From: Ciona savignyi
Taxonomy: Eukaryota > Chordata > Ascidiacea > Phlebobranchia > Cionidae
Direction: 5' to 3'
DNA length: 64,000 nucleotides
Assembly: GCA_000149265.1 (NCBI GenBank)
Contig: CH002796.1
Span: 922,668 to 986,667, forward strand
Numbering within the stretch: the first letter of the stretch is position 1; every line of letters begins with the position of its first letter. Positions 1 through 10,439 of this stretch are shown here, piece by piece. The notes under the pieces were generated by a model. The model saw only the letters and a program-made list of their open reading frames with translations. It ran no database searches and was not told the origin of the DNA. Position numbers and translations under genes: made by a program.

Positions 1-14
1 ACTCCATGACAAAG
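1..14 (+). CDS. SFXN1: SFXN exon (3' end only)
   Basis: The last 14 bases of an exon cut by the window edge. They encode S-M-T-K, end in phase 0 and are followed by the donor GTAACG. They join to K-L-P-A-L-V-G-R of the next exon, matching the segment before GRFVPF in sideroflexins. Confidence 0.8.
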
Positions 15-3000
15 GTAACGAAGTTGCATTTATTTAGGGTAAAACTAGTCTTGTGATGTCTTTTAACTTGTAGTGTAGGTTCGAAATTGGTCGCCAGCTA
101 GTTGATTGTGTCCTAAGGTTAGGAACTTAAAGTACATTGCCTGAACCCATTGGAATGATGGCTTCTAACTTGAAAGAACGTTGGAATCACACAACACTCT
201 GTAATAGCTCTGGTCTCCCAATGGTAAGCACGAGTTGATCTGACGATTTCCTGTGTATTACCAACCCTTGTGTTTATCCATTCACGAGAATAAACATGTA
301 TTTTCTATGCTTTTTAAAAATCTCCAATGTGGATTTCCCAGCTACCAAATATGATACATAAACCCTCATGTACGAACACGCTCCCCACGAAAACTGCTTA
401 TCGCTTCAATCACCAGTAATCTCTTGTTATTCTAGAAACTACCAGCGCTAGTGGGAAGGTTTGTGCCGTTTGCGGCAGTGGCGTGCGCAAACTGCATCAA
501 TATACCTCTGATGCGGAGCAGGTAACATGCATAGATTTTTTAATATCTTAAGCTAATAGATTCAACAAATTTTACCATTTTAACTGAACAGTTGCAGGTC
601 TAAAACTGTTTGCAAGCTAGATGTTTGTGTCCTTGGCAAGGCACTTAAGGACTTGGCCTGAACCCAGCGGATTAATGGGATCTACTAAATTGAAGGAACA
701 TGTGAATCATACACAATACACTGCAATAGCTCTAGTAACCCGATGGTGGGCGCAAGGTGATCTGACGATTGCACGTGTGTTAACCCCTTTGGTTTTCCCA
801 TTCACAGGGATAAACATTAATATCCTATCCTAATAATCCCAAATTCTTATCCATAGGTAGTTTTTCAGGACTACTTATTTGTCCCTAGTCACTAATTATG
901 ATTTAATTAAATAATCAAACAATATTATCCCAAATATGTTGATAAAAATGATTAGTTTTCCAACACTATACTTGTTGCTAACTTTACCACAAGAATAAAA
1001 GAATTGATTGATGTTGTAAAATTGCTAACATAAAACAATATCTCAACATCATATTTATAGTTGTCCCACATCAGTGTTCAGTCAATAAAACTGCATGAGT
1101 AACACATGAAGAGAATGATTAAACCCAGTCATACATGACTCAACTGATTACAGAGAATTAACTGAAGGGATAACAGTTACCACGAAAGATGGTGAAGTGA
1201 TTGGAGAATCGAAGACAGCAGCTAAAAAGGCCATCGTCCAAGTGACGGTTTCAAGGATAGGCATGGCTGTGCCTGGCATGGGTATGCTAATACTATTTTA
1301 ATTCTTTAACACAAAAGTAATATCTATCACACAGGTAACTGTCAGATTTCTGAAGCTATTGCAGTATGTTGTGTATGATTTAGCGATTCCGTCAGTTTTT
1401 TAATTCTTAATCTACCGGGGCAATATCCGACAAGTACCTGGCCCAATTAGTGTTGATTCTTCAGTTAAAGAGCAACGCAATTATACCCACCAAGCTATTT
1501 GGCTGTTTAAAGCATAGCGTAGTGCGATATCAACATGTTTTAAACTGGAACATTCTGAGGTAGAAAAGGGTATTCATGTTTATCCCCATAAACAGGAAAA
1601 CCGAGGGGTTTAACACATGGGCATGGGCAATCGTCAGATTATCTCGCGCCCACCGTCAGGTTACTGGAGCTATTTCAGTATGTTGTGTATGATTAAGACG
1701 TTCCTACAATTTGGTAGAACCCATTATTCCACAAGCAATGTCCGGTAAATATCTTGCCCAAGGACACAACCAACTAGTTATCGACCAGATTTGAACCTGC
1801 AACCTTACGGCTAAAAGGCGACACACAAAACCTAATCGGTCGAACAAAGTACAACCATAGGCCATGTGATATTAAATCAGATGCCGCATATTAACATTTG
1901 TGCGTTGTGAATAAGTTTTGACCTTTCTTACTCACCATTAAGTCAGTTGCAGTGATTTAAATTTAAATTTAATTTGCATATTTTTCAGTGATACCTCCGA
2001 TAATAATGAACAGAATGTCGAAGGGAGCGTTTTTAAAGGTAAGTTTTAGATTTAATAGCAGTTATAGTACTAACATAATAAATGTAAACCGTGGCTAAGT
2101 AAAAGATCTATCCTGGAAATCACGTTAAAGAATTAATCCACGATTACCGTCTAATCGCGCTTACCGTCCAGTATCTGCAGCTATTGCAGCGCATAGTATA
2201 TTAGTAAGACGTTCCTGGTACTTTATCTCTACAATAAATCACATAAGTTCAGAAGATGTCCGCGTAGTCCTTTGTTAAAGGACACAGCTGACTTGCTAGT
2301 GACCAGTTTCGATCCTACAACGGTTCAGCTGTAGGGCGACGCACTACCACTCCAAGCTATTTGGCCGAACCACCTCGATTCAATTCATAGTCCGCTACCA
2401 CTGTGCGCATTTTATGGGAATGAACGATCTTCCCTTAAAACTCTGCAGGAAATGTTTGCGTCATCATGCATTTGCATAATATTGATAAATTTCTGTTAAG
2501 GCGAAAATTATATAACGGTACTTGGGCATTAAAATTATATAACGAAACTTGGGCATTAAAATTATATAACGGTACTTAAGCATTAAATTTATATAACGAG
2601 ACTTAGGCATTAAAATTATATACGACACTTAGGCATTCAAATTATATAACGACATTCCGATTTCTGGTTGTCGGTTTTTAAAGAACGCTTATTGCAGCAG
2701 ACTATTAGATCCTAGCGTAACATTAGCCCAACACAGAATACGCCATAAATAGCCAAAAAGCCAAAATTATCCTCGTACAGTACACTTAAAACAGCGAAAA
2801 TTGAGGTCTTAATGTATATCAAGAACGCGGTAATATACTATAAGTGGCTACCCTGTGTAATATAATATAGGTAGGTGCCTTTGTAATATAATATAAGTGC
2901 TTATTGAAAATGTGGTTTTTGAATTTACATGGTGGGATATAAATTTCGTTCCTAAATATGCCTCCGGCAAATTTGTAAGGGTTAACAAACGATTCTGCAG

Positions 3001-6000
3001 TAAAACGGAACTCTTCTTTTTCCTTTTTCCTTTAACACACAAAATAAAGTTGCACTGAAATGAACCTTTCTTGTCGCTGGCATAAGTTGTCCGCCGATAA
3101 CTTCCGAAACGTAAAACTTATCATGGGCTTACGGATGCCGATTGAATAAGACGTTTATGTCCAGGGAATGTTATCACACTAGTTATGTACCTTGTCTGAC
3201 CGAAAAGCTTGATGGGTTAGTGCGTCGCCTTTCAACCGAAGGGTTACATATTCGAAATTGGTCGCTAGGTAGTCGGTTATGTCCTTGGTTGACTTATCGG
3301 ACGTTGCTTGAACCTAATGGAATAATGGGTTCTACTGATTTAAATAAACGTTAAGTTAAACCCAACACAATGCAATAGATTGGTTAATTCGACGGTGGGT
3401 GCGAGGTAATTAGACGGTTACCATATGAGAACGCTCTTTTGCGGAAACTGACAATAGCGGGTGTGATAAAGCCTCTTGCGTTTTCCCGTTCACGGGCATA
3501 ATCAGTAATATCCCTGTCCTATCCAACCGTTTGTTAAGCGAAACTATTGTATTGCAATGTGTTGTGTTAATTTAGATGGTTCCACTATTTTGGTATAACC
3601 CATTAATATCAACTAGTTAGTTTGCTAAGTCTCTTGCCCAAGAATGGCAGCGACTAACCAGTGAATCGATTTTAAACATGAAACCGTCCGGCAAACGGCT
3701 AGCGTCAAACGGCCAACGCTCTAACTGAGATAAGAAAATAGAACGAAACTCAGGACAGAGTTTAAGCGCACAACAATATATTTATTACTAATTACTTCGG
3801 TGTAATTCTACATTACCCCGGAAATTGTCAAACAGTTGATACCAAGCGCAGAAATAACACCGTGTCGTAATAATTCGTTTCTGTTTGTTGTATGGTGATA
3901 TCATATCGATAACATGACGACATATTGTGTACAGGAAGTGACTGATGTAGTTATGTTCTTCTAACAGACCAGTGCGATTTGATTGCGCTGTTGCAGACGC
4001 AAAATTAAACCGTCATTTAGGCAAAAAGCCTTTAGTTCATATTGAGTAGTTCAGTAATGCAGCATTTATGCCATGAAGTAAAAAAATGTGTGTTTAAGGC
4101 GTCTTCTTTTTAAGCACATTCCAAAACTGTCGTATGTGACACGCAACTATCTTCAAGGAGACACGCCACTTTTTTTCGGGGTGATACGCCATTTTTTAGA
4201 GGCGACCGCTGCTTTTTGGAGAACAGCCCATTTTATTAAAGTATTAGGCTTATCAAATAACCAACACACTCCAACACACATATAACGAAATTACCACCCC
4301 TGTTCTTTCCCCGCCTTGCATATTCATACCCCGGGGGTGCCTTCATACCCTCTACCTTTTGCATTATCCAAAAACTTCTCCGCAAATGAATCGTTAATTG
4401 CAAACCGATGTTAATTTTTATCGTACACAGCACACTACGCACTGGCTCAAACGTGTCGTGATTTTTTGCGTCACTCCACCACCAAACGAAGCAATCTGAC
4501 ATAAATATTTCCAACTTCGACGCGATAACATCGTCCGATGACAGTCGCATTGGCTGGAGATGAATCAATTTCATTTTAACTTTGCTGTGGAATTCGCATC
4601 TAAGTGGGAGATCCCATGTAATATATCCACAACCCAAAACGAAGATAACGGCTACACGTATTCATTATCATATGTAAAATATCCACAACCCAAAACGAAG
4701 ATAACGGCAACACGTATTCATTATCGCGGAAAGCATCTTCGAAAACGGAGCGAGTTATTATCTTTGCCGATAAAAAGACTAATTAGTCTAACGATTACGT
4801 AGTTTTCCTCCAAATTCTTCTGTGGTATCCGTTGCGTCTTTACATAGGTTGTTAGTCTGCAGATACTTGCACTTTCGCGCACTTGTCCCATAAACTGTAT
4901 TTATTTAATAAAATTTAATACAACACATAAGTTTGCATATAAATTATTTAAACTAGACTTTTGCATTTAAACCGCAAAATATTGTCAAATAAGATAAATC
5001 ATTTATTTTTGTTTTTGTTTTGCGGTGTATATTCAATATACGCTACATGTATTTGGGCAATGAACGTAAAGCTATTCAAATCTGCGTCTGTCTATAAGAA
5101 GTTTTATTCCCAAGACCAAGAATTTACTATGCTGAATTGTATTTGCAATATATTTGTTAAATTTTGTCTGGAGTCTTAAGCTGTTGGAATCGTTAACAAT
5201 TCGACGATATATTGCGGTCTCCAGAACAGATTAGAGCTGGGTTATCAGAAATCTTACGAAACTTGTGTAAGGTACCATGACATGTTAGATCGCTTATCAT
5301 TTTCATTACTGTCTATCGCTGTCGTGGCGTTTCACGAATCAAGATAGAATTGCGATCAGCTTTCCTTGATATTACTAAAGCAATAGCGGCCACGTCTAAT
5401 TATACCGACATTTGATAATTTACTGTTTTTAGACGTGTTCTAACGACTGTCGTTTTCCAATTTTTATCAAAGGTCTTGTTTATGTTTTCATCGTGGAAAC
5501 AAAAAATAAACTAAACTGTTAACTTACATTTATCGGCTACGTCTAATTATACCGACATTTGATAATTTACTGTTTTTAGACGTGTTCTAACGACTGTCGT
5601 GTTGCCGTTTTTTTTTCGTTTTCCAATTTTTATCAAAGGTCTTGTTTATGTTTTCACCGTGGAAACAAAAAAAAACTAAACTGTTAACTTACATTCCAGA
5701 GATTTCCACTAATGAATGCTCCTATTCAAGTCGGGCTGGTCGGTCTCTCGTAAGTGCTGAATTTAATTCTAACCTACGTGCGTACACAAACATGTTTTGG
5801 TATGGAACATATCTGCACTTTCCATCACCTAGTTCAGCACGACACACCCTCATTGTTGATGACAGTACAGTACGAACATACAAACGTGACGCAATGTCTT
5901 CTATCCAGTGTTCCGCAACCTTTTACACTCAGAGGCACACTTAGAATTTACTAAATTTGACGGCACATTGCAGTCAAAAATGTTGTTGTTAAAAATAAAG

Positions 6001-7919
6001 CGACAAGCTATATACATTTGATATTATATTAGCAAAGTGTCCGATAGCCGTAATATTTAAATTTACAAAAAAAAACTTTTTTTTATTTGGTAAAAACGGT
6101 GTTTAAAATAATAATATTTTCCCGTAGTACACCTAGCACTGTTTTGGTTGCGGTTCACTCAGACAGAATGTGACCGCGCAAACCATTGTTACATAACCTG
6201 TACATTGTTTTCCATTTCGACAGACTGATCTTCGCCACTCCGCTCTGCTGTGCTTTGTTTCCCCAACAAAGGTTCGTCAATATTTGATTGAAGCGATTTG
6301 CATTTAACTTATTTGGTTGTAGCTTTACCTTTTTCGAATTATGAGAATGATTGGATATTCATGTTTATTCCCGTGAGTGGGAAAACCTAGGAGTTAACAC
6401 ACGGGCAATCGTCAGATCACCTCGCGTCCTCCGTCGGGTTTCTGGAGCTCTTGCAGTGTGTTGTGTATGATTCACACGTTCCTTCAATTTAGTAGAACCC
6501 AATAAACCGCTGGGTTAAGGCAATGTCCGTTAAGTGTCTTGCCCAAGGAAACAACCGACCAGCTAGCGACCAGTTTCGAAATTGCAACCCTTCCGGTGAA
6601 AGGCGACGCGACGCACTAACCCACCACGCTAATCGATCGATGAACTCCGTGTCGTTATGTGTATATTTCAGATTTTTTATAATCACCAGTGCGGATACTA
6701 GTTTAGCATTCTACCACTGCGACCTATATAGCGGGTAACTCTGTCCGACTTAAAAGTTGCCTTGAAATAGTAAGCTAAAGAAATTCCGCTCTCGACTTCG
6801 ATTTTTGCAATTCGTGTGGCAAATTTTTGCATTATATTTTGTTATTTTCCTGTGCAGGGTTTCGTCAAAATGAGTTGTATTGGTGTCTGTTGTTTGGGAC
6901 GTAATCTGGCCTGACGATTCCCCAACTAACAGTATTTAGTCAAGACTCGCCTAATAACAATAGTTGACATTGTTGATTACCCCTCCACGTTATTCGACAA
7001 ATTCTTAACTATTGGTCGGGTGAAATAATCTTTGAACTGCGTTACCATAAAGGAAAACTACAAGGAAGGAAACTGCTCACCAAAATAAAGATTATGACAT
7101 TAAAGTTCGTTAAAAATGGGATCGGAGTTCGGATTAGTTTCCATAGTTTTATTGAGCAGTTTCCGTCCTTCCCTCCTTTTTGTGTTGTCCTTACCAAACG
7201 CTCCAGTCGTAGTACAACCCCTTAGGGTTAAAATCACTCGCTTTCTTCGCCCTGCACTGTGCTTTATCGTAGAATGTATTCGACATGTAAACATTACGTA
7301 TATTGCGGTGTAAAGGAATAACCTAGCTCGCCGTAATAGCACACGGCGTTTTCACCGACTGTTTGTGTACCAGCAGTCAAATCTAGACCATGTATTTATT
7401 TCTGCATTAAGTAATCTTACGATCGCTAATGTAAGTTTAAGCCACGGAAAATTCGATTCGTTAAAAACAAAAATCTATCTGGATAATTTTTAGTATTAGT
7501 TCGGTTTATTTTTGTTTCCACGATGAAAAAAGACGGCAAAACGACAGTCGCTAAAACACGTCAAAAATCAAATTAACAATTCATTTTAGGTATATTTAGA
7601 CATGGCCGCTAAGTGTACATAAAAATATAAATTAATAAACAAAATTGGAAAAATAAATGTTTAGGATTTTTTTTTATATTACATAAAAAAAAAAATAATT
7701 GAATTTCAGACGTGTTTTAACGACCGTAAATTTTTTTTTTAGTTTTCCAAATTAAAAAATGTTTTATGAACATTTTAGTTTCCAATTTTATTTATTTTTA
7801 TTTACATCGCCGATTTCCGCAGTTCAATAGCGACAGGCAAGCTCGAGCAAAACCTTCAGCACGACATCAAAAACAGAGGCCTTCAAGTCGCGGAGGTTTA
7901 TTTCAACAAAGGGCTATAA
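1..7919 (+). CDS. SFXN1: Sideroflexin, SFXN1/3 type (5' part outside window)
   Basis: Multi-exon gene read by hand. Exons are <1..14, 436..521, 1154..1281, 1989..2038, 5700..5749, 6224..6271 and 7823..7919; all phases match and give 156 in-window residues plus the stop. Sideroflexins are multi-pass mitochondrial inner-membrane carriers, and SFXN1/3 import serine for one-carbon metabolism. Family marks seen in order are GRFVPFAAVACANCINIPL, ELTEGITV, SRIGMAVPGMVIPP, APIQVGLVGL, FATPLCCALFPQ and the C-terminal VYFNKGL followed by stop. These resemble SFXN1/3 more than SFXN2 or SFXN5, judged from memory of the family. The missing N-terminal half lies left of the window. Intron 4 (3.7 kb) is swollen by repeats. 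One donor (exon 6, GTTCGT) is weak but in phase. Confidence 0.95.
72..302 (+). mobile_element. Family B SINE, 5'-truncated
   Basis: Body GTGTCC...ATTGCCTGAACCCA and tail TCACGAGAATAAACATG of the family whose full form (e.g. 17575-17852) has a tRNA-like head with B box GGTTCGAAACT. Lies in an SFXN intron; ends about 130 bases before an exon. Confidence 0.6.
436..521 (+). CDS. SFXN1: SFXN exon with GRFVPFAAVA membrane segment
   Basis: Acceptor TTCTAG, donor GTAACA. It encodes 28 residues in phase 0 and ends in phase 2 (AG, completed to Arg by the next exon). It contains the hydrophobic FVPFAAVACANCINIPL and LMR typical of sideroflexins. Confidence 0.93.
596..834 (+). mobile_element. Family B SINE, head decayed
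   Basis: Contains TTGGCAAGGCACTTAAGG, TGAACCCAGCGGATTAATGG and a TATCCTATCC end. In an SFXN intron. Confidence 0.75.
1154..1281 (+). CDS. SFXN1: SFXN exon (ELTEGI...SRIGMAVPGM)
   Basis: Acceptor GATTACAG, donor GTATGC. The first base completes Arg from the previous exon. It encodes ELTEGITV, TAAKKAIVQV and SRIGMAVPGM, the central conserved block of sideroflexins. It ends in phase 1. Confidence 0.94.
1571..1848 (-). mobile_element. Family B SINE
   Basis: Reverse copy: TTCATGTTTATCCCC near one end, CTTGCCCAAGGACACAACC, head GTTCAAATCTG-like at the other end. A decayed fragment also sits at about 1335-1450. Confidence 0.75.
1989..2038 (+). CDS. SFXN1: SFXN exon (VIPPIIMNRM)
   Basis: A 50-base exon with acceptor TTTTTCAG and donor GTAAGT. 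It encodes V-I-P-P-I-I-M-N and ends with A-F-L-K in phase 0, matching the family motif before RFPxMxAP. Confidence 0.94.
2148..2372 (-). mobile_element. Family B SINE, decayed
   Basis: GCTATTGCAGC, AAAGGACACAGC and GGGCGACGCACTACCAC retained. In SFXN intron 4. Confidence 0.6.
2505..2652. repeat. Minisatellite, unit about 27 bp, six copies
   Basis: Repeats of AAAATTATATAACG followed by (G)TACTTGGGCATT with small changes, in SFXN intron 4. Confidence 0.85.
3205..3525 (+). mobile_element. Family B SINE, near full length
   Basis: Head GGGTTAGTGCGTCGCCTTTC and ATTCGAAATTGG; a decayed reverse copy follows at about 3545-3700. Confidence 0.7.
4612..4728. repeat. Two-copy tandem repeat, about 59 bp
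   Basis: ATATCCACAACCCAAAACG and the following ~40 bases occur twice in direct succession, in SFXN intron 4. Confidence 0.8.
5389..5699. repeat. Two-copy tandem repeat abutting SFXN exon 5
   Basis: A unit of about 145-165 bases starting CGGCCACGTCTAATTATACC and ending TTAACTTACATT occurs twice; the second copy ends at the acceptor of exon 5. A diverged inverted copy lies at about 7505-7605, so this is a dispersed element. Confidence 0.8.
5700..5749 (+). CDS. SFXN1: SFXN exon (RFPLMNAPIQVGLVG)
   Basis: A 50-base exon with acceptor ACATTCCAG and donor GTAAGT, ending in phase 2. It encodes RFPLMNAPIQVGLVGL. The acceptor lies at the very end of the second copy of a local tandem duplication (5389-5699). 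Confidence 0.93.
5905..6160 (+). mobile_element. hAT-like MITE, copy 1
   Basis: Starts CAGTGTTCCGCAACC and ends GGTTGCGGTTCACTC (imperfect terminal inverted repeats); inner sequence GCACATTGCAGTCAAA and TTTTTATTTGGTAAAAA is shared with copies at 23580 and 39410. No transposase. Confidence 0.6.
6224..6271 (+). CDS. SFXN1: SFXN exon (FATPLCCALFPQ)
   Basis: A 48-base exon with acceptor TTTCGACAG and donor GTTCGT (GT present, otherwise weak). It encodes LIFATPLCCALFPQQ, a near-invariant sideroflexin block, and ends in phase 2. Confidence 0.93.
6350..6645 (-). mobile_element. Family B SINE, near full length
   Basis: TTCATGTTTATTCCCGTGAG to the head AGGCGACGCGACGCACTAAC. In the last SFXN intron, about 80 bases after an exon. 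Confidence 0.85.
7051..7192. mobile_element. G-rich TIR MITE
   Basis: Left end ACAAGGAAGGAAACTGCTCA, right end the reverse complement of the same motif (TGAGCAGTTTCCGTCC). Related copies at 8140, 9312, 27150, 55240, 56512 and 57570. Confidence 0.65.
7823..7919 (+). CDS. SFXN1: SFXN terminal exon
   Basis: Acceptor TTTCCGCAG. It encodes S-S-I-A-T-G-K-L-E-Q and ends E-V-Y-F-N-K-G-L then TAA, the conserved C terminus of sideroflexins. Confidence 0.95.
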
Positions 7920-8062
7920 CCTCGACCTGATATTTTTTAAACAACCAAAGCACTTCTCCGGGTGTGTTTTTACCCTTTTGTCCGAGCCATTTTAGTTTTT
8001 AAAGCTTCCATTTTTTCAGTCGAGCAAAATGCTCGTAGGAAATCGTGTTCGTTTAAAAATAG

Positions 8063-8068
8063 AATAAA
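8063..8068 (+). terminator. Candidate poly(A) signal for SFXN
   Basis: AATAAA 144 bases after the sideroflexin stop. The same context (AGAATAAAGGTG) recurs near 9240 in the tandem duplicate, so there may be two alternative sites. Confidence 0.5.
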
Positions 8069-8139
8069 GGTGTTCTTTTAAGTTGTGGAATTATGGGTTG
8101 TCTGCTACGTTATCCGCATTTTTATTGGGAAATACTAAA

Positions 8140-8330
8140 AGGAGGGGAAGCGGGAAGGAGGGAAATTGTAAACTAAAATAAAGACTATAAAATTATAGAA
8201 CTAGTTTTAAACATGGGGTTGGAGTTATGGTTAGTTCTGGGGTTGAAATTAATGTTTAGGACAGTGTTAAAATTAATTTCCGTAATTTTGGTGAGTAGTT
8301 TCCCTCCTCTTTTATTTCCTTCAGTGCATA
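8140..8330. mobile_element. G-rich TIR MITE (in duplication copy 1)
   Basis: AAAAGGAGGGGAAGCGGG at the left, TTTCCCTCCTCTTTT at the right, inner GGGGTTGGAGTTATGG. Confidence 0.6.
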
Positions 8331-8744
8331 CTTCCGCCAAATTAGTGTAATTCAATTTGCACGTAGCGCTAGTCGACTTTGCACCTGTGTTTATTGGAAG
8401 TTAGCCAGTTTTTGCAAGGCTTCAGGAGGTTTTCTTGGAGTCATTTCAAGTTATTTCATCCCCCCCCCCCCAGTAGATTCAATAACCGCAAATGAAGCAA
8501 ATCACAACACAGCTACAGGAAAAACGGCCAACACACATTCTTTAAAACACGTCTTTGAAAGAAAATGGATATTACTAAAATTAATATATTGAACGAGGTC
8601 GCTAAACCTGGGCGAAGACAATATTTCTGTAACGAGAATTGATATAAAAGTTTTAAACAAGTATCATAAGGATGATGATTTTTTTCTATAATCTAATTCA
8701 AATTTAAACGCCTTTAAACCTAAAAAAGGCAAACTAATATATTG

Positions 8745-8995
8745 GCTGAATGGTTGGCGCGACCGATCCATATATACAGCATGTGTGACCAAATTGTTAG
8801 CCCACACACGGACAAACATTAGATCACCTCACTGCCCATTGTCGGGTTACCGGAGCTATTGCAATATGTTGTGTATAATTTACATGTTCCTTAAATTTAA
8901 TAGAACTCATTATTAATTCGAAGGATTCATGCAATGTCTGTTAAGTGCCTTGCCCGGTCGATTCATACACTTACTAGTAAACCTAAAACGCTTAC
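8745..8995 (-). mobile_element. Chimera of family A head and family B SINE
   Basis: GCTGAATGGTTGGCGCGACC (family A head) runs into ACACACGGACAAACATTAGA and the family B body. Same junction in the duplicate at 9925. Confidence 0.6.
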
Positions 8996-9311
8996 AGTTT
9001 TTTCGAGCCTACAGTCCTGTATGCTATGTTATATGAAGGTCTTGGTGTATGGTAACACTATTTAATTAAGATTCGTAATTCAGATGTTCTATTCTGGACT
9101 ACACCGCAGCAAAAATAAACAACCAAAGCACTTCCCCGGGTGTGTTTTTACCCTTTGTCCGACCCATTTTATTTTTTAAAGCCTCCGTTTTTTTCAGTCG
9201 AGCAAATGTTCATAGGAAATCGTGTTCGTTTAAAAATAGAATAAAGGTGTTATTTTAAGTTGTGGAATTATGGGTTCTATTCTAAGTTATCCGCATTTTT
9301 ATTGGGAAATA

Positions 9312-9500
9312 CTAAAAGGAGTGGAAGCGGGAAGGAGGGAAATTGTAAACTAAAATAAAGACTATAAAATTATAGAACTAGTTTTAAACATGGGGTTGGA
9401 GTTATGGTTAGTTCTGGGGTTGAAATTAATGTTTAGGACAGTGTTAAAATTAATTTCCGTAATTTTGGTGAGTAGTTTCCCTCCTCTTTTATTTCCTTCA
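9312..9500. mobile_element. G-rich TIR MITE (in duplication copy 2)
   Basis: Near-identical to the 8140 copy; duplicated with the host segment. Confidence 0.6.
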
Positions 9501-9924
9501 GTGCATACTTCCGCCAAATTAGTGTAATTCAATTTGCACGTAGCGCTAGTCGACTTTGCACCTGTGTTTATTGGAAGTTAGCCAGTTTTTGCAAGGCTTC
9601 AGGAGGTTTTCTTGGAGTCATTTCAAGTTATTTCACCCCCCCCCCCCCTCAGTATTCAATACCAGCAAATGAAGCAAATCACAACACAGCTACAAGGAAA
9701 AAAACGGCAACACACATTCTTTAAAACACGTCTTTGAAAGAAAATGGATATTACTAAAATTAATATATTGGACGAGGTCGCTAAACCTGGGCGAAGACAA
9801 TATTTCTGTAACGAGAACTGATATAAAAGTTTTAAACAAGTATCCTAAGGACGATGATTTTTTTCTATAATCTAATTCAAATTTAAACCTAAAAAAAGGC
9901 AAACTAATATATTGGCTAAGTGGT

Positions 9925-10075
9925 TGGCACGACCGATCCATATACAGCATGTGTGACCAAAATGTTAGCCCACACACGGACAATCATTAGATCACCTCGC
10001 GCCCACCGTCGGGTTACCGGAGCTATTGCAGTATGTTGTGTATAATTCACATGTTCCTTCAATTTAGTAGAACTA
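9925..10075 (-). mobile_element. Chimeric SINE (duplicate of 8745)
   Basis: Second copy of the family A/family B junction, truncated at TAGTAGAACT. Confidence 0.6.
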
Positions 10076-10120
10076 TTTAATTAAGTTTTCGTAATTCAAA
10101 GACGTTAAAGGTACCGCACG

Positions 10121-10145
10121 TGAACTTGAAAGTGAACTGGGGTCA
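10121..10145. promoter_or_regulatory. Cluster of three nuclear-receptor half-sites upstream of CYP26 copy A
   Basis: TGAACT at 10121-10126 and 10133-10138 (direct, spacer 6), with GGGTCA at 10140-10145 facing away. It lies about 1.5 kb upstream of the copy A ATG. The spacing is not the classic DR5 or DR2, so receptor use is a guess. Confidence 0.3.
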
Positions 10146-10284
10146 CCTTTGGTACGCTCAACTTGGAAACTACAAATATTTTTTAAAACGCAGCGTCCCA
10201 AAATATCCACTGGCACGACCTACCTCCTATAAATGGCGTCTTAACGAAGCCTTTAAGATCTGGCAAACTTATAAGATCAGATAT

Positions 10285-10428
10285 TAATGTTTATCCCCGT
10301 AAGTGGGTTAACGCAAGGGGTGTTAACAAACGGGCAATCGTCATATAACCTCGCGCCCACCGTCGGGTTACCGGAGCTATTGCAGTATGTTGTGTATAAT
10401 TCACACGTTTCTTCAATTTGGTAGAACC
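10285..10428 (-). mobile_element. Family B SINE, truncated
   Basis: TTTATCCCCGTAAGTGGG to TTCAATTTGGTAGAACC; the head half is missing. Confidence 0.75.
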
Positions 10429-10439
10429 ATAGAATGCAG

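Larger units (their letters stand above)
7941..10076. repeat. Tandem duplication, unit about 1.18 kb
   Basis: The stretch starting AACAACCAAAGCACTT at 7941 recurs from 9117 with high identity through the poly(A)-like AATAAA, a G-rich MITE, a C-run and a SINE. The unit begins 22 bases after the SFXN stop. A short junction piece (9081-9110) recurs once more at 11201-11230. Confidence 0.85.
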
